Of a DNA stretch of 64,000 nucleotides, positions 27,558 through 36,797 are shown piece after piece (the first letter of the stretch is position 1; the number at the start of each line of letters is the position of its first letter). The stretch is taken from positions 248,001 through 312,000 of the forward strand of contig JAJFIA010000004.1 in the NCBI GenBank assembly GCA_021775255.1. The letters are read 5' to 3'. This stretch comes from Roseovarius sp. GTDB taxonomy: Bacteria > Pseudomonadota > Alphaproteobacteria > Rhodobacterales > Rhodobacteraceae. The notes beneath the pieces are model-generated. The model saw only the letters and a list, made by a program, of their open reading frames with translations. It made no database searches and had not been told where the DNA came from. The translations under genes were made by a program, and so were the position numbers.

Positions 27558-28070
27558 TTAAAGTGTCTTTCCGCGCAATGTTGCGATGTCTTTGATAAGT
27601 TCCGAAATGGCCTGAAGTATCATCAGGAATAAGCCGGTGCACATGACCGCCTTGATCGGCCAGATCAGCGGCCGCCACATTGTTGCGGAATGCTGTTGGT
27701 ACTTGATCGAATATTCCATGGACAGAATACCACCATAGAGCATCACACACAGATAAAAGATCAGCAAAAAAATGGTAAAACTATCGGTCCAGGCTTTTCG
27801 GCGTGGCGACCAGTTGGCATAAAACAGATCCATCCGCACATTGGCCCCCAGTTGTATCGAATATGCTCCGCCCAGCAGGTAATAGGCCGCCAGCAGATAT
27901 TGCGCCATTTCCAGTGTCCAGTAGGATGGAATAATAAAGGCCTGCTTTGAAAACACCGACCACATCAAAACCCCGATCAGAACAAAGATCGAATACATCA
28001 TGATGCGGCCGATAAAATAATTCACCCGGTCAACGACCCGAACATAGGTCACCGCTATTCTAGGCATCAA
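27558..28070 (-). CDS. TRAP transporter small permease (DctQ family)
   Basis: A 170-residue protein with four hydrophobic segments, the second membrane part of a TRAP transporter. The stretch FIIPSYWTLEMAQYLLAAYYLLGGAYSIQLGANVRMDLFY is the conserved DctQ core (W-x-x-E, then G-A-x-V-R-x-D). It is first in the transport operon, followed directly by the large permease, then the receptor. Confidence 0.93.
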   Translation of the reverse strand: MMPRIAVTYVRVVDRVNYFIGRIMMYSIFVLIGVLMWSVFSKQAFIIPSYWTLEMAQYLLAAYYLLGGAYSIQLGANVRMDLFYANWSPRRKAWTDSFTIFLLIFYLCVMLYGGILSMEYSIKYQQHSATMWRPLIWPIKAVMCTGLFLMILQAISELIKDIATLRGKTL

Positions 28071-28376
28071 TCAGGTCTCCACACGTCTGTTTCATCCCTT
28101 CAGACAGCCCATGATTGCACAGCAAAAATCAGGCTCGCGCCTGCCAGCAGGCACCAAGAACGCCGAAGGTATGAACTCTCCCTTTTACAGACGGTAAGCG
28201 TGGCTGAATTGCTTTGTGACCCATTGTTAATAATAAACAATATCCCGGGCAATCATCCCCCTTGGCTTCCCGCCTTTGTTATTTGTTTGCCCTAACATCT
28301 TAGTAGACAGGTAACTTGTCAAGCTATCGTTTGATCAATGTGGGTATCGCGTGGCTTTGTCACCTCTCTGCGCGGC
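28071..28376. other. Intergenic region upstream of the TRAP operon
   Basis: No gene is seen in these 306 bases. They contain the TRAP operon promoter on the minus strand and the 3' flank of the aminotransferase gene. The imperfect palindrome AGACAGGTAACTTGTCA near 28303-28319, with GACA and TGTC half-sites, is a possible operator for a GntR-type or similar repressor, but this is only a guess. Confidence 0.3.
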
Positions 28377-29753
28377 TCATAGCCCGGCAGCATATCCCGC
28401 GGCCTCATCAAGGGCGCGCGCGAAGGCATCGAACATATCGTTGATCTGTGCCCCGGTGATGATCAGGGGCGGGCAGAAGGCCACGGAATCATTGGCCAGA
28501 GGGCGCAGGATCAGCCCGTGTTCCATCGCCTTGCCGGTCACGAACGCCCCCAGCTTATGGGCCGGGTCAAAATTTTGCCGTGCAGTTTTGTCCGCCACCA
28601 GCTCAACCGCGCCGATCAGGCCAAGCCCGCGCACCTCACCCACCAGCGGGTGATCCGCCAGGGCGTGCAGGCGTTTTTGAAATGTGACTGACACCGCCTT
28701 CACATGGCTGCCGATATCCATATCATCATAAATCTTCTGCGTCTCCAGGGCCACTGCCGCCGGTACCGGATGCCCCGAATAGGTAAAACCGGTGCCAAGA
28801 AGCCCGTATTTGCGGCTGCCTTCCACCAGAACGTCATGGATTTTCTCGCTCAGCATCACCGCCCCAATGGGCTGATAGGCGGCTGAAAGCTGCTTGGCCA
28901 TGGAAATCAGATCAGGCTTGAGGTTGTAGGTCTCGGTGCCAAACATATTGCCGGTGCGGTAGAACCCGCTGATCACCTCATCGACGATGAACAGGATGTC
29001 ATGCGCCTGCAAAATGGGCTGGATTTTCTCAAAATACCCCTTGGGCGGGGTGATCACGCCGCCAGCGCCCAAAAACGGCTCGGCGATGAACGCGGCGATT
29101 GTCTCGGGGCCTTCCTCAATGATGAGCTGTTCAAGATTGTCGGCCAGACGGGAGGCATATTGCTCTTCGCTTTCGCCCGTCTGCCCATATTTATAGAAAT
29201 GCGGGCAATCGGTGTGCAGGAAGCCTTTGAGCGGCACGTCAAACGCATTATGGGTGTATTGCAGCCCCGTGAGGCTTGCCGTAGCAACGGTGATGCCGTG
29301 ATAGGCACCGTGGCGGGCGATGATCTTTTTCTTTTCCGGGCGGCCAAGGATATTGTTGTAATACCAGACCAGTTTCACCTGCGTGTCATTGGCTTCGGAG
29401 CCGGAATTGGTGAAGAACACCTTCGACATCGGCACCGGCGCATGGGTTACCAGATAATCCGCCAGCTCGATCGCAGGCGCCACCGCCTTATGGGTAAAAT
29501 TGTGGTAAAACGGCAGGGTTTCCATCTGCTTTGTTGCCGCCGCGACCAGCCGCTTTTCGCTAAAGCCCAGCGAGGCACACCACAGGCCTGCCATGCCCTC
29601 GATGAATTTCTTGCCCTCGTCATCATAGACATAGATCCCCTCGCCGCGCTCAAGGATATGCGGGCCAACCTCAGGATGGGTTGCAAGATTGGTATAGGGA
29701 TGCAGATGCGAGGCAATATCGCGGGCATGGGGCGAATTGGGGGCGCGGCTCAT
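28377..29753 (-). CDS. Class III (omega) aminotransferase
   Basis: A 458-residue PLP enzyme of the omega-amino acid:pyruvate/polyamine aminotransferase group. Seen: LERGEGIYVYDDEGKKFIEG, MAGLWCASLGF, VFFTNSGSEANDTQVKLVW (phosphate site), ARHGAYHGITVA, FIVDEVISGFYRTG (the PLP-contacting aspartate), and LISMAKQLSAAYQPIG with the Schiff-base lysine in MAKQ, where most relatives have MAKGL. The substrate is not set by sequence. It shares direction with the oxygenase gene upstream, 26 bases away, so the two are probably one operon acting on an amine. Confidence 0.92.
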   Translation of the reverse strand: MSRAPNSPHARDIASHLHPYTNLATHPEVGPHILERGEGIYVYDDEGKKFIEGMAGLWCASLGFSEKRLVAAATKQMETLPFYHNFTHKAVAPAIELADYLVTHAPVPMSKVFFTNSGSEANDTQVKLVWYYNNILGRPEKKKIIARHGAYHGITVATASLTGLQYTHNAFDVPLKGFLHTDCPHFYKYGQTGESEEQYASRLADNLEQLIIEEGPETIAAFIAEPFLGAGGVITPPKGYFEKIQPILQAHDILFIVDEVISGFYRTGNMFGTETYNLKPDLISMAKQLSAAYQPIGAVMLSEKIHDVLVEGSRKYGLLGTGFTYSGHPVPAAVALETQKIYDDMDIGSHVKAVSVTFQKRLHALADHPLVGEVRGLGLIGAVELVADKTARQNFDPAHKLGAFVTGKAMEHGLILRPLANDSVAFCPPLIITGAQINDMFDAFARALDEAAGYAAGL

Positions 29754-29779
29754 TTCATATGTCTCATTTCAGGGTTGGT

Positions 29780-30913
29780 TCAACCGCCATTTACCTGTTG
29801 GTTCAGATAGCGGGCAAAATCGTAATTCGGACGCTCTAGATGCGACAGATGCCCCGGTTTGGCCAGCCCTGATGACAGCCCCCGGAAAACTTTTTCGGTG
29901 CAGCCGCGATCCTCGATATTGACCTCGTCCAGCTGGGTCTTGAGCTGTTTGAAATGCGCCTGCGCCTCGGGGTCATTGACATAATCGGCCGACATGCCGC
30001 CGCCAAATCCGATCCGCACCTGCCCCGGCCCATTCGGGTGCAGCGTGAGATACCAGAAATAACCCGGTGTCAGGGTGATCAGCAGGCTGGGATAAATCGC
30101 CAGCAAAAACGTGGTGCGCCTGGCCGCGCCTTTGAGGGTGGTATTCGAGGGGTGCGCCAGCGCAATCCTGAGCGTGTCATCCTTCAGAATCGTATGATAA
30201 TTGAAGGCCTTGTGCCCCGGCGGACAGATCATATCCTCAAGCTTTGACAGCCCGCCAATGGTGCCCGCATGACAGACCGGCAGATGATAGCTTTCCATGA
30301 AATTCTCGGCCAGGATTTTCCAGTTGGTATCCCAGATATGGGTCTCGAAAAACGTCTCGGCATAATCGCTCATGTTGTAATCAGCGATCAGGTCATTCAC
30401 CTCGGATAATTGCTCGGCCACAGGCGCACTATCCGGGTTGAGCGAGACAAAAACCCAGCCCAGCCATTCTTCGCAACGCACATCTGGCAGTTTGTAATCG
30501 TCTTTGCAAAACCCCTCATTCAATGTCATCGCCGGGGCGCCGCGCAGGCTGCCGTCAAGGTTATAGGTCCAGGCGTGATAGGGGCAGACGATGCTGCGCA
30601 CCCGACCGCGCCCGTGCAACAGGGTCGACATCCGGTGCAGGCAGACATTCGACAGCGCGCGCAAGGCATTATCGCGGTCGCGGATCACAATGATGGGCTG
30701 ATCCGCCAGATCACAGGTCACATAATCGCCCGGCTCGGCAAGGGCATCGGCACGGCCAACACAAAACCAATCCTTGCGAAAAACATGTTCCAGCTCGGCT
30801 TGCAGAAATTCATCCGAGGTATAGACATCCGGCGGCATCGCGCGGGCCTGTTCAAACGGGGCCGCAACATTGGCTTTCAGCGCGTCCAGCGGATTTGAAA
30901 TATGGTGGTTCAT
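29780..30913 (-). CDS. Rieske non-heme iron oxygenase, alpha subunit
   Basis: A 377-residue oxygenase of the ring-hydroxylating/GbcA-like class. The Rieske cluster ligands are C91-x-H93 in NVCLHRMS and C110-x-x-H113 in VCPYHAW. The catalytic iron site is in NWKILAENFMESYHLPVCHAG, with the bridging acid and two histidines near residue 205. A start at 30991 would overlap the upstream gene; MNHHISNPLD at 30913 has GAGG upstream and a 28-base gap. No reductase or beta subunit is beside it, so it must borrow electron-transfer partners. The substrate is unknown; with the adjacent aminotransferase an amine or betaine is plausible. Confidence 0.9.
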   Translation of the reverse strand: MNHHISNPLDALKANVAAPFEQARAMPPDVYTSDEFLQAELEHVFRKDWFCVGRADALAEPGDYVTCDLADQPIIVIRDRDNALRALSNVCLHRMSTLLHGRGRVRSIVCPYHAWTYNLDGSLRGAPAMTLNEGFCKDDYKLPDVRCEEWLGWVFVSLNPDSAPVAEQLSEVNDLIADYNMSDYAETFFETHIWDTNWKILAENFMESYHLPVCHAGTIGGLSKLEDMICPPGHKAFNYHTILKDDTLRIALAHPSNTTLKGAARRTTFLLAIYPSLLITLTPGYFWYLTLHPNGPGQVRIGFGGGMSADYVNDPEAQAHFKQLKTQLDEVNIEDRGCTEKVFRGLSSGLAKPGHLSHLERPNYDFARYLNQQVNGG

Positions 30914-30941
30914 CAGCAATACCTCATTGACAGACCTGCCG

Positions 30942-31349
30942 CTATTCCTCTGACAGGATAAATTCCGGGTCAACCGGCACCTGCATGGCATTTGACAAAT
31001 GGTTTGTCTTGGCTGCCAGCGACACGATTTTCAGAACTTCGGCATGTTGCGCCGGTGTCATCCCCTTGGCCCTTGCGGCGGCGGAATGGGAATGCACGCA
31101 ATATTCACAATTATTGATGATCGAAACGGCGAGATAAAGCAATTCCTTGGTCAGTGGATCAAGCTCGGAAGGCGTAGCCATCACCGCCTTGACCTCGGCC
31201 CAGGTGCGTTCGAGCAGGTCTTCATCCACCGCCAGATAGCGCCAGATATTATTGATAAAATCGGATTTTCGGGTGGCGCGGATGTCATCAAATACAGCCC
31301 TGACACGCGGATTGTCTTCGGGCGATTTGGGTGGCAGGATGGCGGGCAT
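30942..31349 (-). CDS. AhpD-like/carboxymuconolactone decarboxylase family protein
   Basis: A 135-residue all-helical protein of the AhpD-like superfamily. The redox centre CEYCVHSH (C81, C84, H88) is complete, as in peroxide-reducing AhpD relatives rather than in true decarboxylases, which lack the cysteines. The helix LTKELLYLAVSIINN precedes it. It is the first gene of the leftward oxygenase-aminotransferase set, separated from the oxygenase by 28 bases, and may deal with peroxide from uncoupled oxygenase turnover (inference). Confidence 0.87.
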   Translation of the reverse strand: MPAILPPKSPEDNPRVRAVFDDIRATRKSDFINNIWRYLAVDEDLLERTWAEVKAVMATPSELDPLTKELLYLAVSIINNCEYCVHSHSAAARAKGMTPAQHAEVLKIVSLAAKTNHLSNAMQVPVDPEFILSEE

Positions 31350-31500
31350 CTTTCAATTTCCCCTTCTGATGGCAGTTTGCAACTGGATCAGCCCTGATAA
31401 AGCGTCTATTCGCGACATCTGGCAATAGATTATATATCCATTTTGGGTAGCATGGGCGCATAGTTCTGAATATATATGTAGAAAAGAGCAAGGACAGGCC

Positions 31501-31872
31501 ATGGCAATCGCCGATGAGATCAACAAATTGCGCGAAGAGTTTGACGGCTGCAATCTTGTGGCCTTTGCCGATCTGTCATCAAAAATGGTTTTGCTGACAA
31601 GCAGCCCGAAAAAGATCCCACAAGAGAACCTGGATCATTTATGCGCTGAAGCGGCGATGATGCTCAAAGGGGCCGCAGCAAATCTGAACACAGATGCCGC
31701 CCCGTTGACTGCACTGGTCACGGACGGGGATAAAACCCATATTTACATGCGAAATCAGGCGGATACGGATGACGTTTTGTGCTGCATCTGCGGGCCGGAT
31801 ATTGATCTCACTTCGTTTATGGCATCTGCCCAGGCCCGCCTTGAACAGATAATGCCGGGAGGTGAGGGATGA
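31501..31872 (+). CDS. Small protein, probable roadblock/LC7-like fold
   Basis: A 123-residue protein without a recognised family match by eye. Its plan fits roadblock/LC7 (MglB-like) domains: an N-terminal helix (INKLREEFDGCN), strand VAFADLSSKMVLLTSS, a long helix with alanines (ENLDHLCAEAAMMLKGA), strands ALVTDGDKTHIYMR and VLCCICGPDIDLTSFMA, and a final helix (AQARLEQIM). Roadblock proteins are platforms or activating proteins for small GTPases, and three GTPases lie downstream. The ATG has AAGGACAGG upstream. It overlaps the next start codon by four bases (ATGA). The fold call rests on pattern only. Confidence 0.6.
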   Translation: MAIADEINKLREEFDGCNLVAFADLSSKMVLLTSSPKKIPQENLDHLCAEAAMMLKGAAANLNTDAAPLTALVTDGDKTHIYMRNQADTDDVLCCICGPDIDLTSFMASAQARLEQIMPGGEG

Positions 31873-32672
31873 AAAGCGAAAACCTTCTGGATCGCATATC
31901 CCGGATTGCCGAGGCCGGCACGACATTCAAACAGGGCCGGCGCGTCCTGAGCGAGGGGAAAAATGAGGCAATCCTGCCCGCCTTGCTACAGGAAATAGAT
32001 GAAACCGTTCTGGCGCGCGAACTGACCTTTCACAGTGATACCGACAAAAGTATCACACTGGTTGCCAAAGGCCGGCGCCTGTGGCGCATTTGCGCGGCCC
32101 AGCCAAACAGCCTGATCCCAAAAGGTGCAGACCTGAAGAATGCCAATATATCGGGCGACGATGAGGCGGCCATGGCAGCCCTGAGAAAGCTCATGCAGGA
32201 ATTCGCCAAATCCGCCAATATGCTTTCTGTTTCAATATCAGAGACCGACCCGGATAACGATTATCGGGCCATGGGCATAAGTGTCCGGATGTTGCGCGAC
32301 ATGTTGACTACAGCGGCTGCCGCTGCGGATACTGCAGAATCAAACCAGTTGAAGGGGTTTGTTGAAAGCCTGAAAGCCAAGGCTTTAGCCTCTGCTGTGA
32401 TGGCTGATGACAATTTGATTTACAGCTCCGGCACCGACAAACAAATCAAACTGCTGGAAAGCCTGCTCAATGATCAGCTTGAGGCTATGAATGCTGATAC
32501 CAGCAAGTTGCAAAAGACCGCTTCAAGAAGAAATCTGATTGCGATGAATCGTGACAGTAAATATTTTATCATCTGTGCCCGGACATCTGATCAGGCGGCT
32601 TTGATTGTATGCAAACCCGATATTCTTCCGGAAATCGTATCAACATGGCAACAGATGGAATCACAATTGTGA
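31869..32672 (+). CDS. Hypothetical protein, C-terminal part possibly roadblock-like
   Basis: A 267-residue soluble protein that I do not recognise. It has a helical N-terminal third (NLLDRISRIAEAGTTFKQGR), a middle region, and a last 95 residues that repeat the roadblock pattern: ALASAVMADDNLIYSSG, a helix LLESLLNDQLEAMNAD, SRRNLIAMNRDSKYFIICA, AALIVCKPDILPEIVSTW. If correct, this and the preceding gene encode a pair of related platform proteins. It is translationally coupled to the 123-residue gene. A 263-base AT-rich gap separates it from the kinase gene. Confidence 0.55.
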   Translation: MKSENLLDRISRIAEAGTTFKQGRRVLSEGKNEAILPALLQEIDETVLARELTFHSDTDKSITLVAKGRRLWRICAAQPNSLIPKGADLKNANISGDDEAAMAALRKLMQEFAKSANMLSVSISETDPDNDYRAMGISVRMLRDMLTTAAAAADTAESNQLKGFVESLKAKALASAVMADDNLIYSSGTDKQIKLLESLLNDQLEAMNADTSKLQKTASRRNLIAMNRDSKYFIICARTSDQAALIVCKPDILPEIVSTWQQMESQL

Positions 32673-32703
32673 CCAAATTGTGTTATGCGTAATATAAAAT
32701 ATC

Positions 32704-32733
32704 TTGCATTTTCGGCATTACTGAAAATAGAAT
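32704..32733 (+). promoter_or_regulatory. Candidate promoter for the kinase-to-GTPase genes
   Basis: In the AT-rich gap before the kinase gene, TTGCAT and TAGAAT are spaced by 18 bases, a fair match to a sigma-70 type promoter. The distance to the kinase ATG is about 200 bases. The call rests only on these hexamers. Confidence 0.3.
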
Positions 32734-32935
32734 AAATTATTTATAAACAATATGTTACCGCTCATAAATCTCAGGTTTAATCAACCTGGCCTCGACTCCA
32801 TGCCGGTGGTTTCCCCCATATCGTCCAGAAAGGGCACATTTACTCCATTTTTTGGACAAATGTTTCATGAAAAAGTATAATCTTGTTGAATATGTACTAT
32901 TAAAGCGCCAGAATATGAATCTTTCAGGTGGGACC

Positions 32936-35512
32936 ATGACCGACGCGACTGATATCGCAAATACGGGTGATTTTGAAGAGTTTCAGGATGAGCTGAAGCC
33001 CGGTACTCAGCTATTGCAAGGCCAGTATACGATTGAGAAATATCTCAATAGCGGCGGCTTTGCGATCACCTATCTTGCGCGCGACAGCCTGGATCGTCAG
33101 GTTGTGATCAAGGAATGTTTCCCCGGTTCATTTTGCCGCCGGTCGCATGCGGTTGTTCAGGCCCGCTCGCGGGCGCATCAAAGCGAATACAAAGCCATTG
33201 TCAGATTGTTCATTCAGGAAGCCCGTGGTCTGGCAAAGCTGAACCACCCCAATATCGTCGGCGTGCATCAGGTGTTTGAGGATAACTCAACCGCCTATAT
33301 GGCGCTTGATCTGATCAAGGGCCGGGATCTTCTGGATACGCTGGAAGATGAGAGCAAGCTGCTCAAGACGGGTGACATTACCAATATTCTGAAAAAGATT
33401 CTGGGTGCGGTCAAATATATGCATGACCAGAATGTGCTGCACCGTGATATTTCGCCCGACAACATCCTGCTGAACGAAGACCTTGAACCGATTTTGATTG
33501 ATTTCGGTGCCGCCCGTGAACAGGCCAGTAAAGTTGGCAAAGTGCTGTCTGCGCTGCGCGTCGTAAAAGACGGCTATTCGCCGCAGGAGTTTTATGTTTC
33601 CGGAAGCATTCAGGGGCCAAGCAGCGATCTTTATGCCCTTGGTGCGACGTTCTATCATGTAATCACCGGCGAGATACCCCCCGACAGTCAGGTCCGCCTG
33701 GCCAGCGCCGCCGCCCGCGAGCCTGATCCATACAAGCCCCTGCATGGCAATATCAAAGGCTATGATGATGTCTTCTTGATGGCGATTGATAAATCCCTGC
33801 GGCTGATGCCCAAGGATCGCCTTCAGTCCGCCGGTGAATGGCTGGCGCGGATCAACCAGACAGCTATCGTGAAACCTGAGGTAGACGAAGATTCTGTCAC
33901 CGCAACTGTCGCCCAGATAATGCAACAGCCCAATATGGTGACCCGGGCAGAGCCCAAAGCCAGCCCAAAACCGGCTGCCGCAGCGCCTGCGCCTGTAAAA
34001 ACCGCAGCCGCTTCGGCAAGACCTGCGAAAAACCGGCTGGATGAAATTGCCAATGAAATGGCAAGTGAATCCGCTGAGAAAAAGAAAATTCTGGGTAAGC
34101 TGCTTGCTGGTGTTGCTGTGGCGGCCGCTTTGGCGGGGGCGGTGGTTTATACCCAGACTGATTTATTGACAGGTGGCACATCAGAGCAGCAAGGCTCTGA
34201 TGTCAGTACATCTGATACACCCGCCCAAACAGTAGCGTCAGATGGCAAAGGTGATGCCGGCGATACGGGGGGCACCACCGCAAATCGTGATGTGGCCACA
34301 GATACCGGTGAAGTTGAAACAACCGATGTTCAGCCCTCTGTGCCTGAGACATTGCCAATACTTGAGCATCTTCCCGATACGCCCGGCAGCGCGGAAGAAC
34401 CTGAAACAAGAGCGCCAGAAAGGGCTGATCAAAACATATCTGTTGCCGGTGCCTCAGAAAACACTGCCGAGCCTGAAACACCCGAAATACTTACAAGCTT
34501 TACACCTGTTGACTTTGGCGAGCCCGAGATCGGCTTAACAGAGCCGAAAATCACCGAAATCACCGAGGTGTCGCTGGTATTGCCCATCTTTCAGGGCCCG
34601 GAGATTTCGGATGCGGTTCTTGAATTGAGCACATTGTCAAACCCGGTTACCACTGATGCGATTCAATTCGATATTGAAGCCACCACCGTAGCCCCGGATT
34701 TCAACGCCGGATTTGCGCCATCCCTGCCGGAGCTGATGATTGATAGCAATCTCATGCTTTCGTCGGGCGACAACGCAATTATACTGCCCAAACCTGGCCT
34801 GGAAACACTTCAACTTGCAAGCCTTTCGGTGTTGGATAGTGCCGCACCGGAAGCGCAACCAACGATTTCAACCGCCCCTGCGGAACTTTCAAGCCTGATC
34901 AAGACCGCTACTTATGTGACCACAAACTGGTCTGCGGTATTGCCGTTTGAAGCAGATGACAGCAATGGCGTGATGATCACCGAGGCGAAATCAGGCGCAG
35001 AGCCCTGGATGAATGAAGGCGTGAACATCACTACGGTCAACGGCACACCGGTTAAAACACTTGCCGATATTACAGGCGTATTGCAAAGTGCCATTGCTGA
35101 TAGCGATGCGGCCACAATTTTGGCTGTGTTCGGGGCGGAAGATGCGACAGGTGGTGTCACCAATCATGATACATACCTGAAATTAATCGGGAATTCATCT
35201 TTAGAAGACGGCACAACCTTTGCAACCGCTTTTGATAACGGCGCGTGGGTAACCACGGTTGTTGCGGTTTCAGATCAAAGCACGGGTGAATTTTTTGTTG
35301 GCGACGTTGTGATCGCCAATGTAGAAGCAAAAGAGAAGATCGAAGGCCGCAGCACTTTGGCTGAAATCCTTAATCAGGGTTTCTCAACCGGACAAGACAG
35401 CTTGCGGTTCATTGTTGATAGAAACGGATCAAACTGGTTTGCCACAATCCGCGTATCTCAGGTAGGCGGTTTCCAGAAAACATCACTTAACATCTCGAAT
35501 TCGGGGGACTGA
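32936..35512 (+). CDS. Membrane-anchored Ser/Thr protein kinase with PDZ-like C-terminal region
   Basis: An 858-residue eukaryotic-like kinase. The kinase domain spans about residues 25-310: glycine loop YLNSGGFAITYLA, VVIKECFPG (K59), IQEARGLAKL (E95), HRDISPDNIL (D172, N176) and IDFGAAR (D189). The HRDISPDN type, with KEYFP-like text after the lysine, is a distinct bacterial kinase subgroup. A Pro/Ala linker leads to a membrane helix at about 386-406 (LLAGVAVAAALAGAVVY). The outer part is an acidic Thr/Pro/Glu-rich stalk, then two PDZ-like repeats (about 660-740 and 760-850; ITTVNGTPVKTLADI in the first). The start at 32936 follows AGGTGGG; upstream in-frame starts at 32852, 32867 and 32915 lack this. 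Confidence 0.88.
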   Translation: MTDATDIANTGDFEEFQDELKPGTQLLQGQYTIEKYLNSGGFAITYLARDSLDRQVVIKECFPGSFCRRSHAVVQARSRAHQSEYKAIVRLFIQEARGLAKLNHPNIVGVHQVFEDNSTAYMALDLIKGRDLLDTLEDESKLLKTGDITNILKKILGAVKYMHDQNVLHRDISPDNILLNEDLEPILIDFGAAREQASKVGKVLSALRVVKDGYSPQEFYVSGSIQGPSSDLYALGATFYHVITGEIPPDSQVRLASAAAREPDPYKPLHGNIKGYDDVFLMAIDKSLRLMPKDRLQSAGEWLARINQTAIVKPEVDEDSVTATVAQIMQQPNMVTRAEPKASPKPAAAAPAPVKTAAASARPAKNRLDEIANEMASESAEKKKILGKLLAGVAVAAALAGAVVYTQTDLLTGGTSEQQGSDVSTSDTPAQTVASDGKGDAGDTGGTTANRDVATDTGEVETTDVQPSVPETLPILEHLPDTPGSAEEPETRAPERADQNISVAGASENTAEPETPEILTSFTPVDFGEPEIGLTEPKITEITEVSLVLPIFQGPEISDAVLELSTLSNPVTTDAIQFDIEATTVAPDFNAGFAPSLPELMIDSNLMLSSGDNAIILPKPGLETLQLASLSVLDSAAPEAQPTISTAPAELSSLIKTATYVTTNWSAVLPFEADDSNGVMITEAKSGAEPWMNEGVNITTVNGTPVKTLADITGVLQSAIADSDAATILAVFGAEDATGGVTNHDTYLKLIGNSSLEDGTTFATAFDNGAWVTTVVAVSDQSTGEFFVGDVVIANVEAKEKIEGRSTLAEILNQGFSTGQDSLRFIVDRNGSNWFATIRVSQVGGFQKTSLNISNSGD

Positions 35513-35516
35513 AGCC

Positions 35517-36785
35517 ATGTCATTCATTCAAAAATTGATCGAAAGAAAAACCCAGGCCACTGGCTCCATGGCGTCAAAATATGCGGTGGAAGAAGATCAG
35601 GACGCACAAGATAGCAGCCAGACAACACAGGAAAATGAGATTTCTGTGGTGGATATTGTAAATCTTGATGAACCCGATGCCCCCATGAAAGATGAGTATC
35701 TGAGTGCCGCAACACCGCCCAGACATTCCAGTAATGTACTGAATTTGTCCGATCCGTTTTCTCTTGGAGATGATGATCGTGATGAAATAGCCAATATCAG
35801 CGACATGCCCGATCTGGATGCAGACATCACAGCAGAAGATCTTGTTGCCACCGACACATCCGATGAGGCGGAACAGGATGATACAGCCCTGACCGATTTG
35901 GGTGATCTGGAAAGCTTTGATGACGATGACGACATCAGCGCAGACAGCGAGTCATTCAATATCTGGGATATTGATATGGATGACAATGCAGATCATGACA
36001 CCGCTGCAGCCAGTCAGACCGAGGCACCGGTTACGCCGGCCCCCAAACCCATGGCAGCACAGGCCAAGACGGATGAGCAAGCAAATATAGAGCCAAGGCA
36101 GCCATTGCCGCTGGTCAAACCTGAACCGGCTGCAAAAGACATCGAGGAAATTGCCGCGCCCCTGCCAGAAGCGCCCGTCGCTTCGGAACCGGCTGCACCT
36201 GTTGCACCTGTTGCACCTGTTGTATCTGTTGCACCTGCTGCCCCTGTCGCCGCACCACCGGTTGCACAATCAGTGCCACAACCTGCCAGGGCAGAGGCCG
36301 TTGAAACCCCGGAAAAACGCAGGGTTGGGCGTGTGAAAACCCGCCTTCTTGGGTTTGAACATGCCAGCAAGCCCGGTGTTGATATGTTTGATCGAAGCCC
36401 CAATTCTGCGCCTGGCGCCGATAAAATTGCGCAGCCTTCCTTCCCTGTTGGTTGGCTCGTGGTGGTTAAAGGGCCCGGGCGTGGCGAAACTTTTGCGCTT
36501 CACGCCGGCATGTCGCAGATTGGTCGGGACGAGGATCAGGCAGTTCAGCTTGATTACGGTGACGAAACAATCTCTCGCAACAATCATGCCGCTATCGTCT
36601 ATGATGTTGAAACCCATGCATTTTTAATGGGTCACGGCGGCAAGGTGAATGTTGTGCGCCTTAATGGCAAACCGTTGATCTGCACTGAAGAAGTGAAAAA
36701 TACAGACCTGATCCGTATTGGTGAAACCACCTTGAGGTTGGTGGCTCTTTGTGATGCTGAATTCAACTGGGAAGAACAGAGTTAA
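35517..36785 (+). CDS. FHA domain protein with acidic N-terminal region
   Basis: A 422-residue protein. The first 300 residues are low-complexity: acidic (SFDDDDDISADSESF), then Ala/Pro/Val repeats made of VAP triplets. Residues of about 310-405 form an FHA phosphothreonine-binding domain: WLVVVKGPGRGETFAL, IGRDEDQAVQL, ISRNNHAAIVY, LNGKPLICTEEV, DLIRIGETTLRLV. The conserved G-R, S-R-x-x-H and N-G contacts are present. It starts four bases after the kinase stop, behind GGGGGACTGAAGCC. The threonine- and acid-rich N-terminus may carry kinase target sites (inference). Confidence 0.88.
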   Translation: MSFIQKLIERKTQATGSMASKYAVEEDQDAQDSSQTTQENEISVVDIVNLDEPDAPMKDEYLSAATPPRHSSNVLNLSDPFSLGDDDRDEIANISDMPDLDADITAEDLVATDTSDEAEQDDTALTDLGDLESFDDDDDISADSESFNIWDIDMDDNADHDTAAASQTEAPVTPAPKPMAAQAKTDEQANIEPRQPLPLVKPEPAAKDIEEIAAPLPEAPVASEPAAPVAPVAPVVSVAPAAPVAAPPVAQSVPQPARAEAVETPEKRRVGRVKTRLLGFEHASKPGVDMFDRSPNSAPGADKIAQPSFPVGWLVVVKGPGRGETFALHAGMSQIGRDEDQAVQLDYGDETISRNNHAAIVYDVETHAFLMGHGGKVNVVRLNGKPLICTEEVKNTDLIRIGETTLRLVALCDAEFNWEEQS

Positions 36786-36797
36786 AGGGGCCGGATA

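Noticed and set aside
32755..32937. 60-codon minus-strand frame before the kinase gene
   Set aside because: It lies in the AT-rich leader, has no ribosome-binding site of note and no recognisable content.
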